Shown: in pieces, positions 1-13,521 of the stretch
How the letters are laid out: the number at the start of each line of letters is the position of its first letter
Numbering within the stretch: position 1 is the first letter of the stretch
Assembly: GCF_010015445.1 (NCBI RefSeq)
Contig: NC_053116.1
Coordinates: 33,476,785-33,540,784, forward strand
Direction of reading: 5' to 3'
Length of the DNA stretch: 64,000 bases
From: Perca fluviatilis
Taxonomy: Eukaryota > Chordata > Actinopteri > Perciformes > Percidae
Notes under the pieces: generated by a model
What the model saw: the letters and a program-made list of their open reading frames with translations, nothing else
The model's database searches: none
Told to the model about the DNA's origin: nothing
Position numbers and translations under genes: made by a program

Positions 1-1982
1 TATTATACTTTCTGGTTATCAGCTGTGAACGGTGCCGTGTTAGAGAGTGAATGGCAGATGTGACTATGACCAAGACTCCCTGGGGTGCTCTGTCCCTACT
101 AGCAACACATGCTGACAGCCTAATACATTGAGCCAACAACACAATAACCACACAGTGCAGGGAATCAACCACCTAGTGGAAGGGAAAAATTGAGAATATT
201 TATTTAGAGTATCACTCTTTAGGGATCCTGAAGTTTAATTGTACCTAGAAAATGTGTAAATGTTCAGATCTGTCAAATTGAAACCGTTTTACAAAATGAC
301 CAACATAATATATGATTAGGTCTTTTCTGTATAGCTTCACTGGCAGTGATAGACTAGAGCAGGAACTCCTAAGTCTCTTCTTAGCATAGAACCAAAATAG
401 GACTTTTACTGTTATCCTGGGACTTGCCTCCTGAAATAGAGCGTAACTGTAGGGTAGGACTATGTAGAAGTTGGCCCAAGGGCCTCTACTAACACAGGAA
501 ATGTACTGTAATCATCTGCAGGGAGTTCTCCCATGAGACAACAGGAACATCAGTGGTATACTGCCAAAAGCCTCCTAGGGATACTTTCAGTGTATGTCTA
601 CAAAAGCCATTAAGCTGATGAAGATAGGGACAGCTGGAACTGCTGTTATAAAGGAATAAATAAGTCAAATACTAGCCATTTTTCAAGATTAAAATAACAA
701 AATAACACACAATGTCTCTGGGAGATCAGGAGAACAGATCTGGCAGTCACCATTGAGTGTGAAGACTAATCAAACCAAATTTATCCAAATGGCTTATTTT
801 ACAATAAGGACTAGCTGCTTGTAGCTTTTGAAACAGCTACTTTGCATAAACATCATTTGGAACTCAATAATGCTTTACAAGAGTTGACAAGCTTCTATCA
901 AAATCACCAGAGGTTGCCGCTTGGTTAAAAAACTTCAATTAAATTTCGGTGAGCATTAGAGGTAGGGTTACATGGATGTAGGGAAATTAAGACCCGTTTA
1001 AAATTATTTAAGACCTAGAACAATTTAGCGAATTAAAGACTTTTTAAGGCCTAAAATTTTGATTTAGAATTTTTTTTTTGACCTTTTTAAGACCCCGCAG
1101 AAACCCTGAATGGGCAACAGAGGAAAAATGATCATGCACTTATCATTAGAAATCTTTGTAACAAAACAATGCTAATATCATCTAGCAATGCTAGCATCCT
1201 CAGCAGCAGTCGTGGGCAGGTTCCCTTTCTCATCTACACCCTCCGGCTTTTCGTGGTCCTGGTCAGAGAATACTAGTGTTGTGTCTACGCCTCCATGAGA
1301 CCTATTAACATCACCTTTTATTAGCCCTGTTAGGTTCACAATTACTTTCCCAGTTTTGATTAAGTCTCCACCTATGGTAGCCACACACTAATGCCAAGTT
1401 CCCAAAAGATTGTGCTCTGGCTAACAGGAAGTGAAAGTAAGCTAAACTCTGCTACAATAAATCATGGCAGTAACAAAAAAGCTGCACTTTTCAAACACAC
1501 AAATGTCACCTGTGGTGTTGGCTTTCAGGTAAAAATAATAAAAAAATGCTTGTGTCAAACAATTGACACTACAATACAATAACCATGGAGATGGTTAGTA
1601 GCCAAGGAGTAACACCTGTTTGGCACTGTGTTTTTGCCATTTAATTTAAATAACAATCAACCAAATGGATTGCACTTACTGAGGCAAAAGCAGCTGGCTG
1701 CTATTGAGACAAAACAGAAATCAATATGCATCCGTTAGCATTTGGAGAACTTTGCAATTCCACCAACAGGAACAAAATCATCTATTTTTCTGTCCCTTCT
1801 GTCTCTTACATTCAAAACCATCATGACTGTTTTTTAGTCTCCAATTATGTCAGCAGTCTCTTTAATCTGTTATGAAAAATGCTAACAACATACATTTGCT
1901 TTAATTGCATATTCACATCGTGGGAATGGCTCAGAGCGAGAGAGATTTGTCCTGCTAATTTGGACATATTAAAGAAGACAAT
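1..1982. other. No recognised gene
   Basis: AT-rich non-coding sequence. A 68-codon open frame on the minus strand (1384-1178) has no splice or family signal that I recognise. It could lie in a large intron. Confidence 0.4.
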
Positions 1983-2496
1983 TTAAAGGTCCCATGGCAT
2001 GAAAATTTCACTTTATGAGTTTTTTAACATTAATATACGTTCCCCCAGCCCGCCTACGGTCCCCCAGTGGCTAGAAATGGTGATAGGTGTAAACCGAGCC
2101 CTGGGTATCCTGCTCTGCCTTTGAGAAAATGAAAGCTCAGATGGGCCGATCTGGAATCTTGCTCCTTATGAGGTCATAAGGGGAAAGGTTACCTCCCCTT
2201 TCTCTGCTTTGCCTGCCCAGAGAATTTGGCCCACCCATGAGAGAGAGAGAGACATCATGGCTTTCAAATGAGCAAAGTGGCAGTTTGTCAAGGCCACCCC
2301 CCCCCCCCTCTTCTCCTCAATAGCTACAGACACAGAAAAGGCACATACTAAGGAAAGCTCATTGTGGCACTGGCTCTAGTGGCTGTAATTCTGCACCAAG
2401 GCTGAATTTCGGGAAAGAGACTTCAGATACAGTATTAGGGGACCACTAAAGTCTATATAAAAGCATCCAAAGAGGACCATGTCATGGGACCTTTAA
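1983..2496. mobile_element. TTAA-flanked inverted-repeat element, family A, copy 1
   Basis: Begins TTAAAGGTCCCATGGCATG and ends with its inverse CATGTCATGGGACCTTTAA. The terminal TTAA suggests piggyBac-type target choice; the element has no transposase. Two other copies are at 3381-3928 and 23454-24032. Confidence 0.85.
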
Positions 2497-3380
2497 CTTA
2501 GCCGATGAGTTGATGAGATCCCACTCTAAAACAAGTGAATTCTCCTCGACAAAATCTGTGACAGTGGCAATGAAAATTGCAGTGTCTCATGTTGATGTAA
2601 AAATTTGCTTTTACGGTCTTTAAGTCATATTACATGTTTATGTTGTGCACTAGCATTTCGTGAATAAGTAACGGATGAAGGTGGATGAAGTTGTGGAAAC
2701 GATGAGGAGGAAGATGACAAAGAGGCCCTCCGGGGAAAGAATGACAGAGATTATGCTGATGGTGAGATAATGATGGATTATAATTGCTTAAAATCAAAAC
2801 GCTGGTAAGAAATGCTCCCAGTGGTTTGATTGGCATCTTTACCCCGGTCATGTCGTCAATTGAATTTCCTCACATATCTAATGGGAATCACTGTGAATCT
2901 TTAATTACTGCCTAGTGAATGGTGTGAATATTAATCACTGAGTAAGTAAATTCAGAAATAACACTGTGGATGCTGTAAGAGGCAGCTGAGCTCCTGAACT
3001 ACTTTCAGGCTTTGAGTGACAAAAGCAGCACATGCATTTGTCCCCCCCCCCCACCCTTGCTGACAATCAGTACAGAAGATCAATAACAAAATCTCATTTC
3101 AAAGGTATCAGCTGGTATTTCCACTTGAGGGAGCGGTGGCTTGTCAGTTGAAATCAATAAAGAAAACAAAAGAACAAGGTTTGTATATTAAAGATATGCG
3201 AATCAGTCTCACAGCAGCACAGTTTTGATGCATGACACCATTTCATGAAAAATATCTACTTCAAGTTAGCAAAGTTTGCAATTTAGCAAGCGTGTCTCCA
3301 GTGTGTATGTCTTTGGAGTTTCTTGGTTTGCGCTTCTCTACCATTCCACTCTGTGCTTTGATTTTAGTTTTCATCCTGAC

Positions 3381-3928
3381 AAGGCATGAACATTTCACTT
3401 TATGAGGTTTTTTAACATTAATAAGAGTTTCCCTAGCCAGCCTACGGTCCCCCAGTGGCTAGAAATGGCGATAGGTGTAAACCGAGCCCTGGGTATCCTG
3501 CTCTGCCTTTTGAGAAAATGAAAGCTCAGATGGGCCGATCTGGATCTGGAGGTAACCTTTCCCCTTATGACAACATAAGGGGAAAGGTTACCTCCCCTTT
3601 CTCTGCTTTGCCTGCCCAGAGAATTTGGGCCGCCCATGAGAGAGAGAGAGAGACATCATGGCTTGCAAACAAGCGAAGCATGGCAGTTGGTCAAGGCCAC
3701 ACCCCCACCCTCCACCTTGCCCCCCCCCCTCTCTCCTCCTCAATAGCATTTAAAGCTACAGACACAGAAATGGCACATCCTAAGGAAAGCTCATTGTGGG
3801 ACTGGCTCTAGTGGCTGTAATTCTGCACCAAGGCTGAATTTCGGGAAAGAGACTTCAGATACAGTATTAGGGGACCACTAATGCCTATATAAAAGCATCC
3901 AAAAAGCAGCATGTAATAGGACCTTTAA
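3381..3928. mobile_element. TTAA-flanked element, family A, copy 2
   Basis: Same body as copy 1 (AGCCCTGGGTATCCTGCTCT, GGAATTTCGGG-like tail region) with a damaged left end (AAGGCATGAACATTTC) and an intact right TTAA. The right end has lost one match (CATGTAATAGGACC). Only about 0.9 kb separates it from copy 1. Confidence 0.82.
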
Positions 3929-5531
3929 CCTAAAAGGTATATTTCACCATGTCACAATAGAGCTGTGAAGTGCGTGGAACTATTAAGGGTGCTCCTTGTT
4001 CTGGAAGTAGTGTCCCAATCATTTCCCCCCCCTAGACAATGTCACGGGACTCATTTGGTAACTTTGACATGAAACTCTCACGATTAAATGATCAGTACAA
4101 AAGATGAACAACTGCGATATAGAAAATATCTGGTTCTTTGATTAAAAAGGCCATGTCAACTTTACAATGTAACGTCCATTTAGGATTAGGCATGGGTTGT
4201 GTTCAAATTAGTTTACAAATGACGTGTTAGTCCTCATTCATTCAAACTTGACATCCAATGACAGCAACAAGAAAAGGAGGATGAGTGACGATTCTCATCT
4301 ATGATAATATACTATAATAGCTAGGCTTGCCCTGTATTTAAGAGACAAAAAACAGCACATGACAATGTTTCGTTGTATTGTCGCCCATCTCTCCATATGT
4401 TAATGACATTGTTCCTGTTATATGCAGAGCAAAACTTATATTATCTGCGTCGGGTAAGAACACATTAAAGATAGCCATCAGACACAGACAGAACACTGAT
4501 TATTCGGTTACCTTCAATTATGTTCACCCAATGTTAGTCACACTAATATGTCAAAGCTTTGTAGCTGCAGTGGGTAAGATATGTCTAAGATGTGGTTAAT
4601 AGAGAAGCATTATACAGTATATAATACCTGAAAGTCAATTGACTTGTCAGCTGATACATGAGCAGATCTCATCTCTGAATAAGATGTGTGCCAACCTCTT
4701 GAGACATCTTGTGCAACAAAAAGGTCAAGTATGTTTATGTTTCATTTCCCACAACTCAGAGCTAGAGAGGCTCACCATGCAGAAACTGTGAAGTGCGTCG
4801 AGCGATGCTCTGCTGTGAATACGCCTTTCATTTCCTCTCGGCAGTGGAGGCTGTTTTCTAATGCGTGGAACAATACGCTGAAATCCAAGTCCACCCCAAA
4901 CCCAAAATAGTTCAAGGGAGCTTTTTCACTGTGCCCTCTACTCTCCTCCTCCATTCCTGCTGCTTGCTGCATCCCAGATCCACACTGAAAGTTTGATGCT
5001 GCTTGTCATTCATAATTTAAATCGGATGTACATTGTGTTCTGGTTCCCCCACTTCCAAATCCTCCTCTCTTGGTTCATTAATCCCTTGAGATTTCCCTTT
5101 TTTCTATTTCTCAGCTCTTTTACTGTCATCTTCCAGTTTCTGTTCGATGTATCATGACGGCTGACTGATGTAACTGATATGTAATTTAATATATCCTTAT
5201 AATGAAAGGTGTAGGTACAACTCAAGAACAGTGTCATATTAGCTGTTTAAAATGGTGAGGAAGAACATTGGTTGGAATTTAGAAAGCCAATTTCCTGAAA
5301 CATCACTTTACTCCAAGGTAGTAAGTGGTTCATCCATCACAGACCAAGTGTCCCACTGCTTTATACTTACAAAATGTCACCTACAAAATTACAGAATTAC
5401 ACTTTTAATGGTCAATTTTATTTATAAGAGAAATTAAGCAGATCAAAGGTTATATATAGAATATGAATTATACTCTCTTGCCAAGTACATCGCATCACAT
5501 TACATCAGTAAACATAAAAGTACACTTGCAT
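3929..5531. other. No recognised gene
   Basis: Unique-looking AT-rich sequence. Short open frames on both strands show no family motif or exon signals. Confidence 0.35.
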
Positions 5532-5711
5532 GTGGCCGATTAGCTCAGTTGGTAGCGCGGGCACACATATGCACAAGTTTATTCCTCGATGCAGAAGGTG
5601 CAGGGTTTGAATCCGACCTGTGATGGTTTTCCTGCATGTCTTCCCCCTCTCTCTCTCCCCTTTCATATCTCAGCTTTCCTATCCAATAAAGGCAGAAATG
5701 GCCAAAAAATT
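5532..5711 (+). repeat. tRNA-derived SINE, copy 1
   Basis: The head resembles a tRNA: A box TTAGCTCAGTTGG and B box GGTTTGAATCC. The body is CTGCATGTCTTCCCCCTCTC, and the tail has AATAAAGGC. Other copies of the family are at 18741 and 56980. Confidence 0.85.
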
Positions 5712-8007
5712 TAAAAGTACACTTGCACTACTGACTGTGCTTGAAATATGATGTAATTTGTTCCACATCTTTGTGATGCTGCACTAAAGAAATATGTCAG
5801 TTTAACTGAAGGAAATGCAGTGGAATTTCACTTTAAGTTGACACCCCAAATCAGAAAATGGTTATACAGTAAATCCAAAAGTTTCTGAAAAGCAATTTTA
5901 GATCTTTGTAGATCTCTTTTAGGAAGGAAAGGAGATTTATTTGTTTGCAACGGGTTGTCATATTCTTGCTCGACAAATGTTTTAACACTGCAACAGACAT
6001 TTTCGATAATCCACTGTTGCACAATACACAACCATCTTTTATTTCCCTGTCACCATTTTAAGGCAATGTAGCTAGACTGGGATTTTTTTATAGCAAGTAT
6101 GTTGATTGTATTGCCTTTGACAAACACCGTATTTTGCAGCAACCAAATTAAGTATAAAAAAATTGAGTTTAATTATCATAATTACCTACAAGCGTGAGGC
6201 AATGGGCCTTCACTGTACGATGCTTGACCATTATTTTCATCAAGGCTCGTCAACAGGATTATAGTCTTGCATTTCCAGACCCTGGCTAGTCCACACAGCA
6301 TTTCAGGATGGGAAAAAAATGTGGTTTGGTTTATTGTTTTTATTATTTCTTGAAAACCAATCACAATCGTCATGGTCGGTGTTAAGCGCCGAGGCAGAGC
6401 CACGGTTCCGCTGCAAAATACCCTTCGGGAAGGAACTTGTTTTGGTGAAACGTGTATGTTCAAAGGTTGTTTTAGTCGTGCAACAGAAAACTCAGATTGG
6501 ACAGATAGTCTAGCTAGCTGTCTGGATTTACCCTGCAGAGATCTGAGGAGCAGTTAACCATAGTCCTCATAAATCCACCAAAAGCCAGCAAAGGACCAAT
6601 CCCGTAAGTGGAACGTTATGGATATAGACTAACTATCACTGCTGGTGGCATGTGTACGTAGCTCTCCACACCGTCCGTAGAGAATTTGGCTGAAAAAAAG
6701 AGCTTAAAATGCAACTTGCTAGTGTTAACTAGCAGTTAAGAAATAAACTGTCAGCAGAATTAAGTGAATTAAGGATATACTCTATCTGCAAGTGATAATC
6801 AATATCTTTATTCATTATACTTGTAATTTCTTGAGTGTGGCGATTCATCAGTCAGTAAATGGCCACAAACATTTATTTTATCCAACTAAAAAATACGCCA
6901 TCAATAACACAGGAAAAAAGCGGGCAAAAAAAAGGTGTGTAATCCTTTACCAGCCAATTTTGAGCAGTAGGGCACTTCAAATAAAAAAGGCCTGCCCTTG
7001 TAGAACCTTCTGAGGTACAGTGCTGTATATTGAAATGTGAATGGGTTATGGTTCAGTCATCCCACTCTCAATAAAGCTTGAGTCACCACTAGACGGGGAT
7101 TTAATACTGGAACCAGTGACTGTAAACACGAGGTGGTGAATTTCAATACAGATCAGGGCAACCAGTGTGAAACAACCGTTGAGTGTGTCAGTGCAAGTAC
7201 ACATACACTGAGAGAGATACAAATGCACACACACGCGGATGGTATAGAAACACATGTGCACATTCAGCTGAGTCATATTATCATCAAAAGAAGAACAAGA
7301 GCAGACAGATGTTCAAAGCAGACAGAAGAGAAAGAGAAGTATGAGAGAACGACTGAACGCAAAATGCAAAAATTATTTGCAATTTGCATGAAAGAGAAAA
7401 AGATAAAGGAAGTTGAAAGAAAGAAATACAAAGGAACAGCTAGTCAAAGATGTGAAAGAATTAAAAACACAATGCTGGTGAGAAACAGAAAGTAGAGGGA
7501 GAGGACGGTCACAGTCAATGAAGCACGTAAGAGCAAAAGGAAAATGTGTTTGCATGGGAATTACACCAACGCACGCTGTCGGCCAGGCAGACTAAATGAA
7601 AGTGTTTCTCTCCGCCGCACATTCCCCATCAGTCCCACTAAGAGGAACAGCAGGCCCAGTCGGCAAAGATGCCCCTGAGGTTAACTGCCCAATCAGTCGC
7701 TCCACTAACCGTCTCCACGGAGACAGCCTCAATGACATCATCGGGGGTGAAGGCTGCTAGCGCAACACAAACTGATAAGCAACCGCGTCACCAGAGTCGT
7801 GTGACCCCACGGGCACATACAAGAATGTTAGTATTGTGTTGCTTGTTTCAATTCACTGTAACATTTAATCTTCTATATGTAATCCTCTTTGTCTGGCTTT
7901 CGCTTTCATTTTTACCGTCCTTGTAACAACTGATGGATAATAGCTGCTACAACAACTAGAAACTAAAATGACATTAAATGTCTTTCTTACTTGTTAGTAC
8001 AATACTG
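5712..8007. other. Non-coding stretch with repeat fragments
   Basis: About 6200-6610 resembles a common teleost repeat (TGGATTTACCCTGCAGAGAT). The rest shows no gene. An A-rich open frame near 7133-7495 is low complexity (Lys/Glu/Arg) and not convincing as protein. Confidence 0.4.
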
Positions 8008-9309
8008 TAGGGTTGCACAATTAAATAGCAAATTTATTGAAATCAATATAGAATATTGCAATATGGACTGGTGCAATATCCAAATTGAAGAGGGGCGCAA
8101 TATTTGTTAAAGGCAAACTAGGTGTCAAACAATTCTACTTAAGTATTGTGGTGCTGCAGAGACGTCACAGCCTACAAATCATATCCTACAGACTAAAGAA
8201 AAAAATCTTAGTTTCGTAAAGATCCTCGCAAAAATCACACTATTATCTTCTTCTTTTTTTTTATGTACTTTATAATGTTACTGCAGTCCATATTCAAAAT
8301 ACTGGAGAGAGTCATCTCCCCCGGCACCTCTTCTCCAGACTCGAAGTTCACGGGGGTTGCCAGCTTGAAAATGCAGCATCCAACAATGTTGCTAGACGCT
8401 ATTCTCACATAGTCAGACACTCCACATCGCAGCAGAGTAGCTAACATCAGATGCTGATTATGTTGACAGTCATAAAAGCCCACGCTCAAGCGGAGCTCTA
8501 TACCCGACTAACAGCCACCCTATCTCCGTTTAAAATTACTGCAACAACCGCTAAAACATCATGACCTTACCGTCTTCTCTACCCGACTGACAGACACACT
8601 TTCTCGGCTTAAAATTTCAGCAACAACCGCTAAAAACACCGCAAACTCACGGTCCTTTCTACCCGACTGACAGACACACTTTCTTGGCTTAAAATTACTC
8701 ACCGTTCGTCAGCTACGGCTGCTGAACAGGCATCGTTTTGCCAAAGTTACATTGCATGTTTTCATTATGAGGAAGTCAAACTTACGGTTACGTTAGCAGT
8801 TATCGCGTGTTAGCATGGCGTCGTTAGCCAGGACCAGTCGGGATCACTTTACCGGCTGTGTCTCAATTGTTTTTGCGAGTAACGATTGAGTACTCTATAT
8901 AATTCAATGTGAGTACAAGAATGTTGGAATGACTGAAAATGCCCGTCCCTAGTAGCCGTGATAAATTAGCCTCTAGCTTAATGCTTTTCAGTTCAGTAGG
9001 AAATTAGCCAACTCTGCGTCCTTTTGGGCTCTAAGCTGTCTCTTTACCACAAACAGACATTCCGTCACGGAATGGAACTTTCAAAGGAGAAAATACTGGC
9101 ATTAGCATTGTTGTCAAAAAAGTAAGTAGTCAACTTAGCATGTTTCCTTAATATCTGACGTTTTGCACTTTAATTTGAATATTTTTTTATGGAAATGAGA
9201 ACAATGATACAAAAATTATCATTCCCTCCAATATTGTGAATCATATCGCAATCGCAATATCAGTCAAAATAATCGCGAATAGATATTTTACTCACATAGT
9301 GCAGCCCTA
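8008..9309. mobile_element. hAT-like non-autonomous element
   Basis: Ends TAGGGTTGCAC and GTGCAGCCCTA are inverted. Flanks CAATACTG and CAATAATG look like an 8-bp target duplication with one change. It carries no transposase. An internal tandem array lies at about 8495-8700. Confidence 0.82.
8495..8700. repeat. Tandem array of about 80-bp units inside the hAT-like element
   Basis: Three diverged units share CTACCCGACTGACAGACACA, CGGCTTAAAAT and CAACAACCGCTAAAA. Later units are more alike than the first. Confidence 0.75.
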
Positions 9310-10040
9310 CAATAATGTGTATATATTTTTTTATATCCAGCAGTGTAATGGTTCCTCTCTTTCTTCTGAAGCATTTTTCAGTTATGCAAACAGACATTTT
9401 TAACAGGGGGTGGTCATTAGTTATACATACACCCATCAACTTACACTCCCTGACTCTATGACCTACACCTAACTCCACTCTTATTAACCCAGTCTCCAAT
9501 GTGTGTGTAAGCTGACAGTTTCCCCATCAGTACTGGGTCTCCACCACTGCGGTCAACCTGCACTAACAACATGACCTTTCCCAAACTACAGCAAAATCTG
9601 ACTGATGTTCTAATTATTACCCAATGGCTCCAGTCTGAGGAGACCCTGCACCAGCTGAGTCCATTTGTGCCAATGTACCACTGATACTGCCTATAACTAA
9701 GCTAATACTGCAGCTAATTGTCCCTTACAGTGTTTATACAACGGGAAATAAGTAATTTTGTCAAAGTGACTTTGATTTGGCAAAATGTTCTCCATGGGGA
9801 GGAAATTGAGGATTTAGTGAGAAAATGTTATCATTCACATTGTAAAAAATGACTACATTTTAACATAAATTAACATAATATGTCCCTATTTTAATTTTAT
9901 AAGCTTAAACTGCAAAACATGTGCAAGGTATTTATGTATTATTGATTAATTATGAAGAGTTACAACAAAGTCCCAATGTCAACTGCTTTTGGCAAATATA
10001 CTAGGTAATTTTGTAATCCAGTTATCAAAATGTTTCCATC

Positions 10041-10042
<2 letters not shown>

Positions 10043-10118
<76 letters not shown>
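10043..10118. repeat. (AT)n microsatellite
   Basis: About 76 bp of uninterrupted AT. It sits where the left end of the next hAT-like fragment should be. Confidence 0.95.
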
Positions 10119-10120
<2 letters not shown>

Positions 10121-10437
10121 ATGGCGATATGGAGAAATCAAATATCACGATATTCTTAACTACATACCTCAATGTTGATATTGTGACGATATTGGCAATT
10201 GATGCTTTAACAAAATGTTATCTACAGTAATGAGACATTTTTGGAAAAAATCATCAGAAAAGTCAATGTAATGACTATATGTGAGTAAAGGCAAATAATA
10301 GAACAGCTTGAACAGTCTGAAAAACCAGAAAAAAACAACACACACATATATTACAATGTTACGATATCCAAAATCTAAGACGATATCTAGTCTCATATCA
10401 CGATATTGATATAATGTTGATATATTGCCCAGCCCTA
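10119..10437. mobile_element. hAT-like fragment with right end TTGCCCAGCCCTA
   Basis: Contains repeated CGATATT motifs and ends in the inverse of TAGGGCTGGGC. The left terminus is missing, replaced by the AT run. Related ends occur at 11716, 52630 and 58582. Confidence 0.65.
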
Positions 10438-11715
10438 ATTCAGATTGCTGTAGTAGTAAACTCCTGTTGTTCCTGTTGATAGCATTGTAACCACAGGTGT
10501 CGCCAAAACAACCAGGACAGAAATCTTAAGGATTATAACGTTTACATTGCAGATGTACTACAACCTAGCTGAATATTGGGCTTCAGTGTAAAAAAAAAGT
10601 ATGTTGGCTTATAAGTTTGTCAATTCTTTTTTTGAAACAGGTAAAAATGAATTATTCGGTCAGTAATCATCTATTCAAATTCAAATTTATTGTATAAGCG
10701 TGACACGCCGTGCCTTTTACTCCAGTAGGCGGTTCTAAAATGTATTGTCTGGCCCATTGCTCCATTCTTCTCAGTACACTAGGCTATGGTTTATCTTCAC
10801 TAAGGCAAAATGCAGAAAACTAGGACCATTATGACCATCTGATTTTTTCATGCTCTGAGTCCATCTGTTGGTTTGATAATACCAGCCTTGAGTTTTAATC
10901 TACAACTGGGTTAAGGTCGTAGTTCACATACACACACACTGGGCTGGACATAATACTAATGCTTGACTGGTTGAATTGGAACAGGAGGGATGCTGGGTGG
11001 ATTTGACTTCCTCTTCAAATCCCTAGAGTTGGAGAGTACATTGTCTTCATCCTGCAGCTGTGCATTTTATAATTCTTACAATGAATATATGCAATACAGC
11101 ATTTCTGTGTGGAGCAAGATGATGAAAATACTCACTTGAATTCAAGAATATGATAGATATTCACATTATTCATAACCCTTGACACCACTTCTGTGTACAA
11201 CTGAAATTAACTCACACTGATGGGCAGGCTTTTATTATTTAATTAATTCAGTGAGTGATGTGCCTTCCTGCAGAGAGGAGAGAGAGTGAAGCCCATAGCG
11301 CATATCGTATCTGAAGTTTTCTGAGAACACAGCAGTGTAGCCTACTGCTCTACAGATGCAGGAATATCACTCTGAAATTAAAAAGCAAGAGAAGGGGTGA
11401 GAAAAATAAGGGAAATCATGAAGTAGGTCAGGTTGCTAAGTTTTGGGTGGTCGGGTGAAGAAAAGTAGGAAGATGAGTTGAGACGTGCACATTAGGAGAA
11501 CAAGGCCTGTTGTAAACATAGATTTAAGGGCTGCCACCAACTGCTGTTTTCCTTCAACTGAGAAGCTAAGTTTCCACAACAAGACTTTCAAAGTCGCCAG
11601 TTGGCTGTACAATTCACACAACACAACTTTCTGCCTTGATGACTTTTTTTCACACCATGTGACTGACCACTGCTCACATATAACTGGATCTTTTACAAGG
11701 AGGGACCCTTGTCTA
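10438..11715. other. No recognised gene
   Basis: Non-coding, with no strong exon signal. A 104-codon open frame on the minus strand (11750-11436) shows no family motif. Confidence 0.35.
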
Positions 11716-11830
11716 TAGGGCTGGGCCATATGGAGAAAATCCGATATCACGATATTCTATCGATACTGCGACGATATTGTTGGGTTGACAATTGGTGCTT
11801 TCAAAAATATTTTTTACAATGAGATTTTAG
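11716..11830. mobile_element. hAT-like left-end fragment (TAGGGCTGGGCCATATGG)
   Basis: Starts with the family terminus, followed by ATCACGATATT repeats. No matching right end was found nearby, so it is truncated. Confidence 0.6.
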
Positions 11831-11877
11831 ATAAATAATTATCAATAATGTGGTAAGCAGTTTCAAGTGAAATTATA

Positions 11878-11904
11878 ATAATAATTATTATTATTATTAT
11901 TATT
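11878..11904. repeat. (ATT)n microsatellite
   Basis: Short run of ATT/TTA triplets, low complexity. Confidence 0.8.
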
Positions 11905-12960
11905 AACAACAACTTTGGTCCGTGTTGCAAATGCAACCCACACAGTAAAGTACCAGGGGTTGATGCACAGATTCTATGTGAAGCCAAAACATCTTGATTG
12001 CTCCCTGGTGGCTGGCTGCAGTACAGGTTATAAATCCCGCCCCCCCTACACGTCACCAACCCGTTCGCACGCCCAACTCGCAAAATACTTACACTTGGTC
12101 AGTGGCTCTCAGCGTCAGATACCGACGCAAAAATCACCCTTTAGCGTCTGTACGGGACACACCGGGCAGAGCAGCAGCTCCTGTTCTTGTCCCGTGTGTC
12201 AATAATAAATACATTTTATAACCCCAGCCACGATCTTTTCCTAAACCTAACTGCCCCGTTCTCGTGCCGCATGTCAGTTTAACGTACGTCTCGACCCAGA
12301 GCGTCAAAAAGTGATGCCAAAAACCTGGAGAGTTTCAAAAGATCTGGGGTGTTTTTCTAGCATATGTGAACATGGAGTCCACAATACAGTAATTCTTTTA
12401 TATTTAAACAATGTCAGGTGATGGTTAAACATGCTTATACAACATGTGGTGCGGTTTCTAGCTTTATTTTTTTGTTTTATATTTCTTTTCTACCTCTCCT
12501 TGCTAGGTTTTTCCCAAAGATGGTTTCTGATATTTAAGGTAACTCTGATCAGGCTGATGTTTGTTGACGTGTTAATTTTTCTGATAAGTTTGGTTTTTAT
12601 CAGTTATTTGATGCTATAAGAATGGGGTAAAACATCATGGTTGACAGCTGTGATTGACTCGCGATTGGTCGGTCGGTGTATGGGCAGAACTTGGATACCT
12701 TTGCTCCACCGTCCGAACGCTACTGCGCAGACTCTGGCTCCGACATTACAAGATGGCAGCGCCTGTAGCTGGGAAATTTTGGCTTCACTTTTGTAAAGTG
12801 GGAAGAAGTGGAGACACGTCGTCCATCTTTACATACAGTCTGGGGTGTAAATAGGCAACAGTTTGTTAAGAAATTGGCTAACTAAAAAGGTATACGATAT
12901 GTCCCAAAGTGGCCAAAAAAAACAGTTTTTGCAGGTTTATAATAAAATATAGTTTATAAT

Positions 12961-13521
12961 TAGGGTTGGGTACAGAGACCAGGTGCTAATACGGCACCGG
13001 TGCCTTAACGACCAGTATCTACCGGACCGAATAGCAACACGGATTTCGATGCCTCGTTTCGGTGCCACTTAAATGCCTGAGCTGCTCGCTGATGCTCCGA
13101 AACGGATGTTAGAGGCAACAGAAACATCGCTGCATGGGACGCTAGTTAACATTACACTTGGCAGCAGGTAACGTTAGCCTACCGTTACAGTAAACAGTAG
13201 GTTTACTTGAAACTCGCCTCGTCAGCATTGTTGTGCATTCAAAATTATTGTGAAATACCCTTTTCCCATCTAGTGGTTGTTTTTGTCATTTACCAGCAAT
13301 TTACTGGTGAAATAAGTTATTGTTATAAGTTATTGTTATTACATTTTTAATAAATCATTTAATTTTGACCATATGGCCTTAGCAATAGACAAGCCGTTCT
13401 TAAATTTCAAGTTTTGTGGTCCTTTTAAAAAAAAAATATATACATTTTTAAAAGTATCGGTTTCAGGCACCGTTTAGGCACCAGCAAGTATTGGAAAAAA
13501 TCTAAACGATACCGAACCCTA
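12961..13521. mobile_element. hAT-like element, TAGGGTTGGGTA type
   Basis: Left end TAGGGTTGGGTAC and right end ATACCGAACCCTA are inverted. Flanks TTTATAAT and TTTAGAAT match at seven of eight bases. Non-autonomous, 561 bp, with GGCACCGG motifs near both ends. Confidence 0.8.

Noticed and set aside
1178..1384. 68-codon minus-strand open frame with balanced composition
   Set aside because: Looks protein-like but is isolated, with no splice signals or family match that I can name.
3455..3811. 118-codon open frame
   Set aside because: Lies entirely in a family A transposon; the other copies do not keep the frame.
5532..5640. tRNA gene
   Set aside because: A and B boxes are present, but the sequence continues into a SINE body shared with two other loci and the arms do not fold as a full tRNA.
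10030..10230. Open frame of alternating Ile-Tyr
   Set aside because: Translation of an AT microsatellite.
12654..12854. Open frame with LRHYKMAAPVAGKFW
   Set aside because: Resembles a widespread fish repeat (ACAAGATGGCAGCGCC followed by GAGACACGTCGTCCATC), not a conserved gene.
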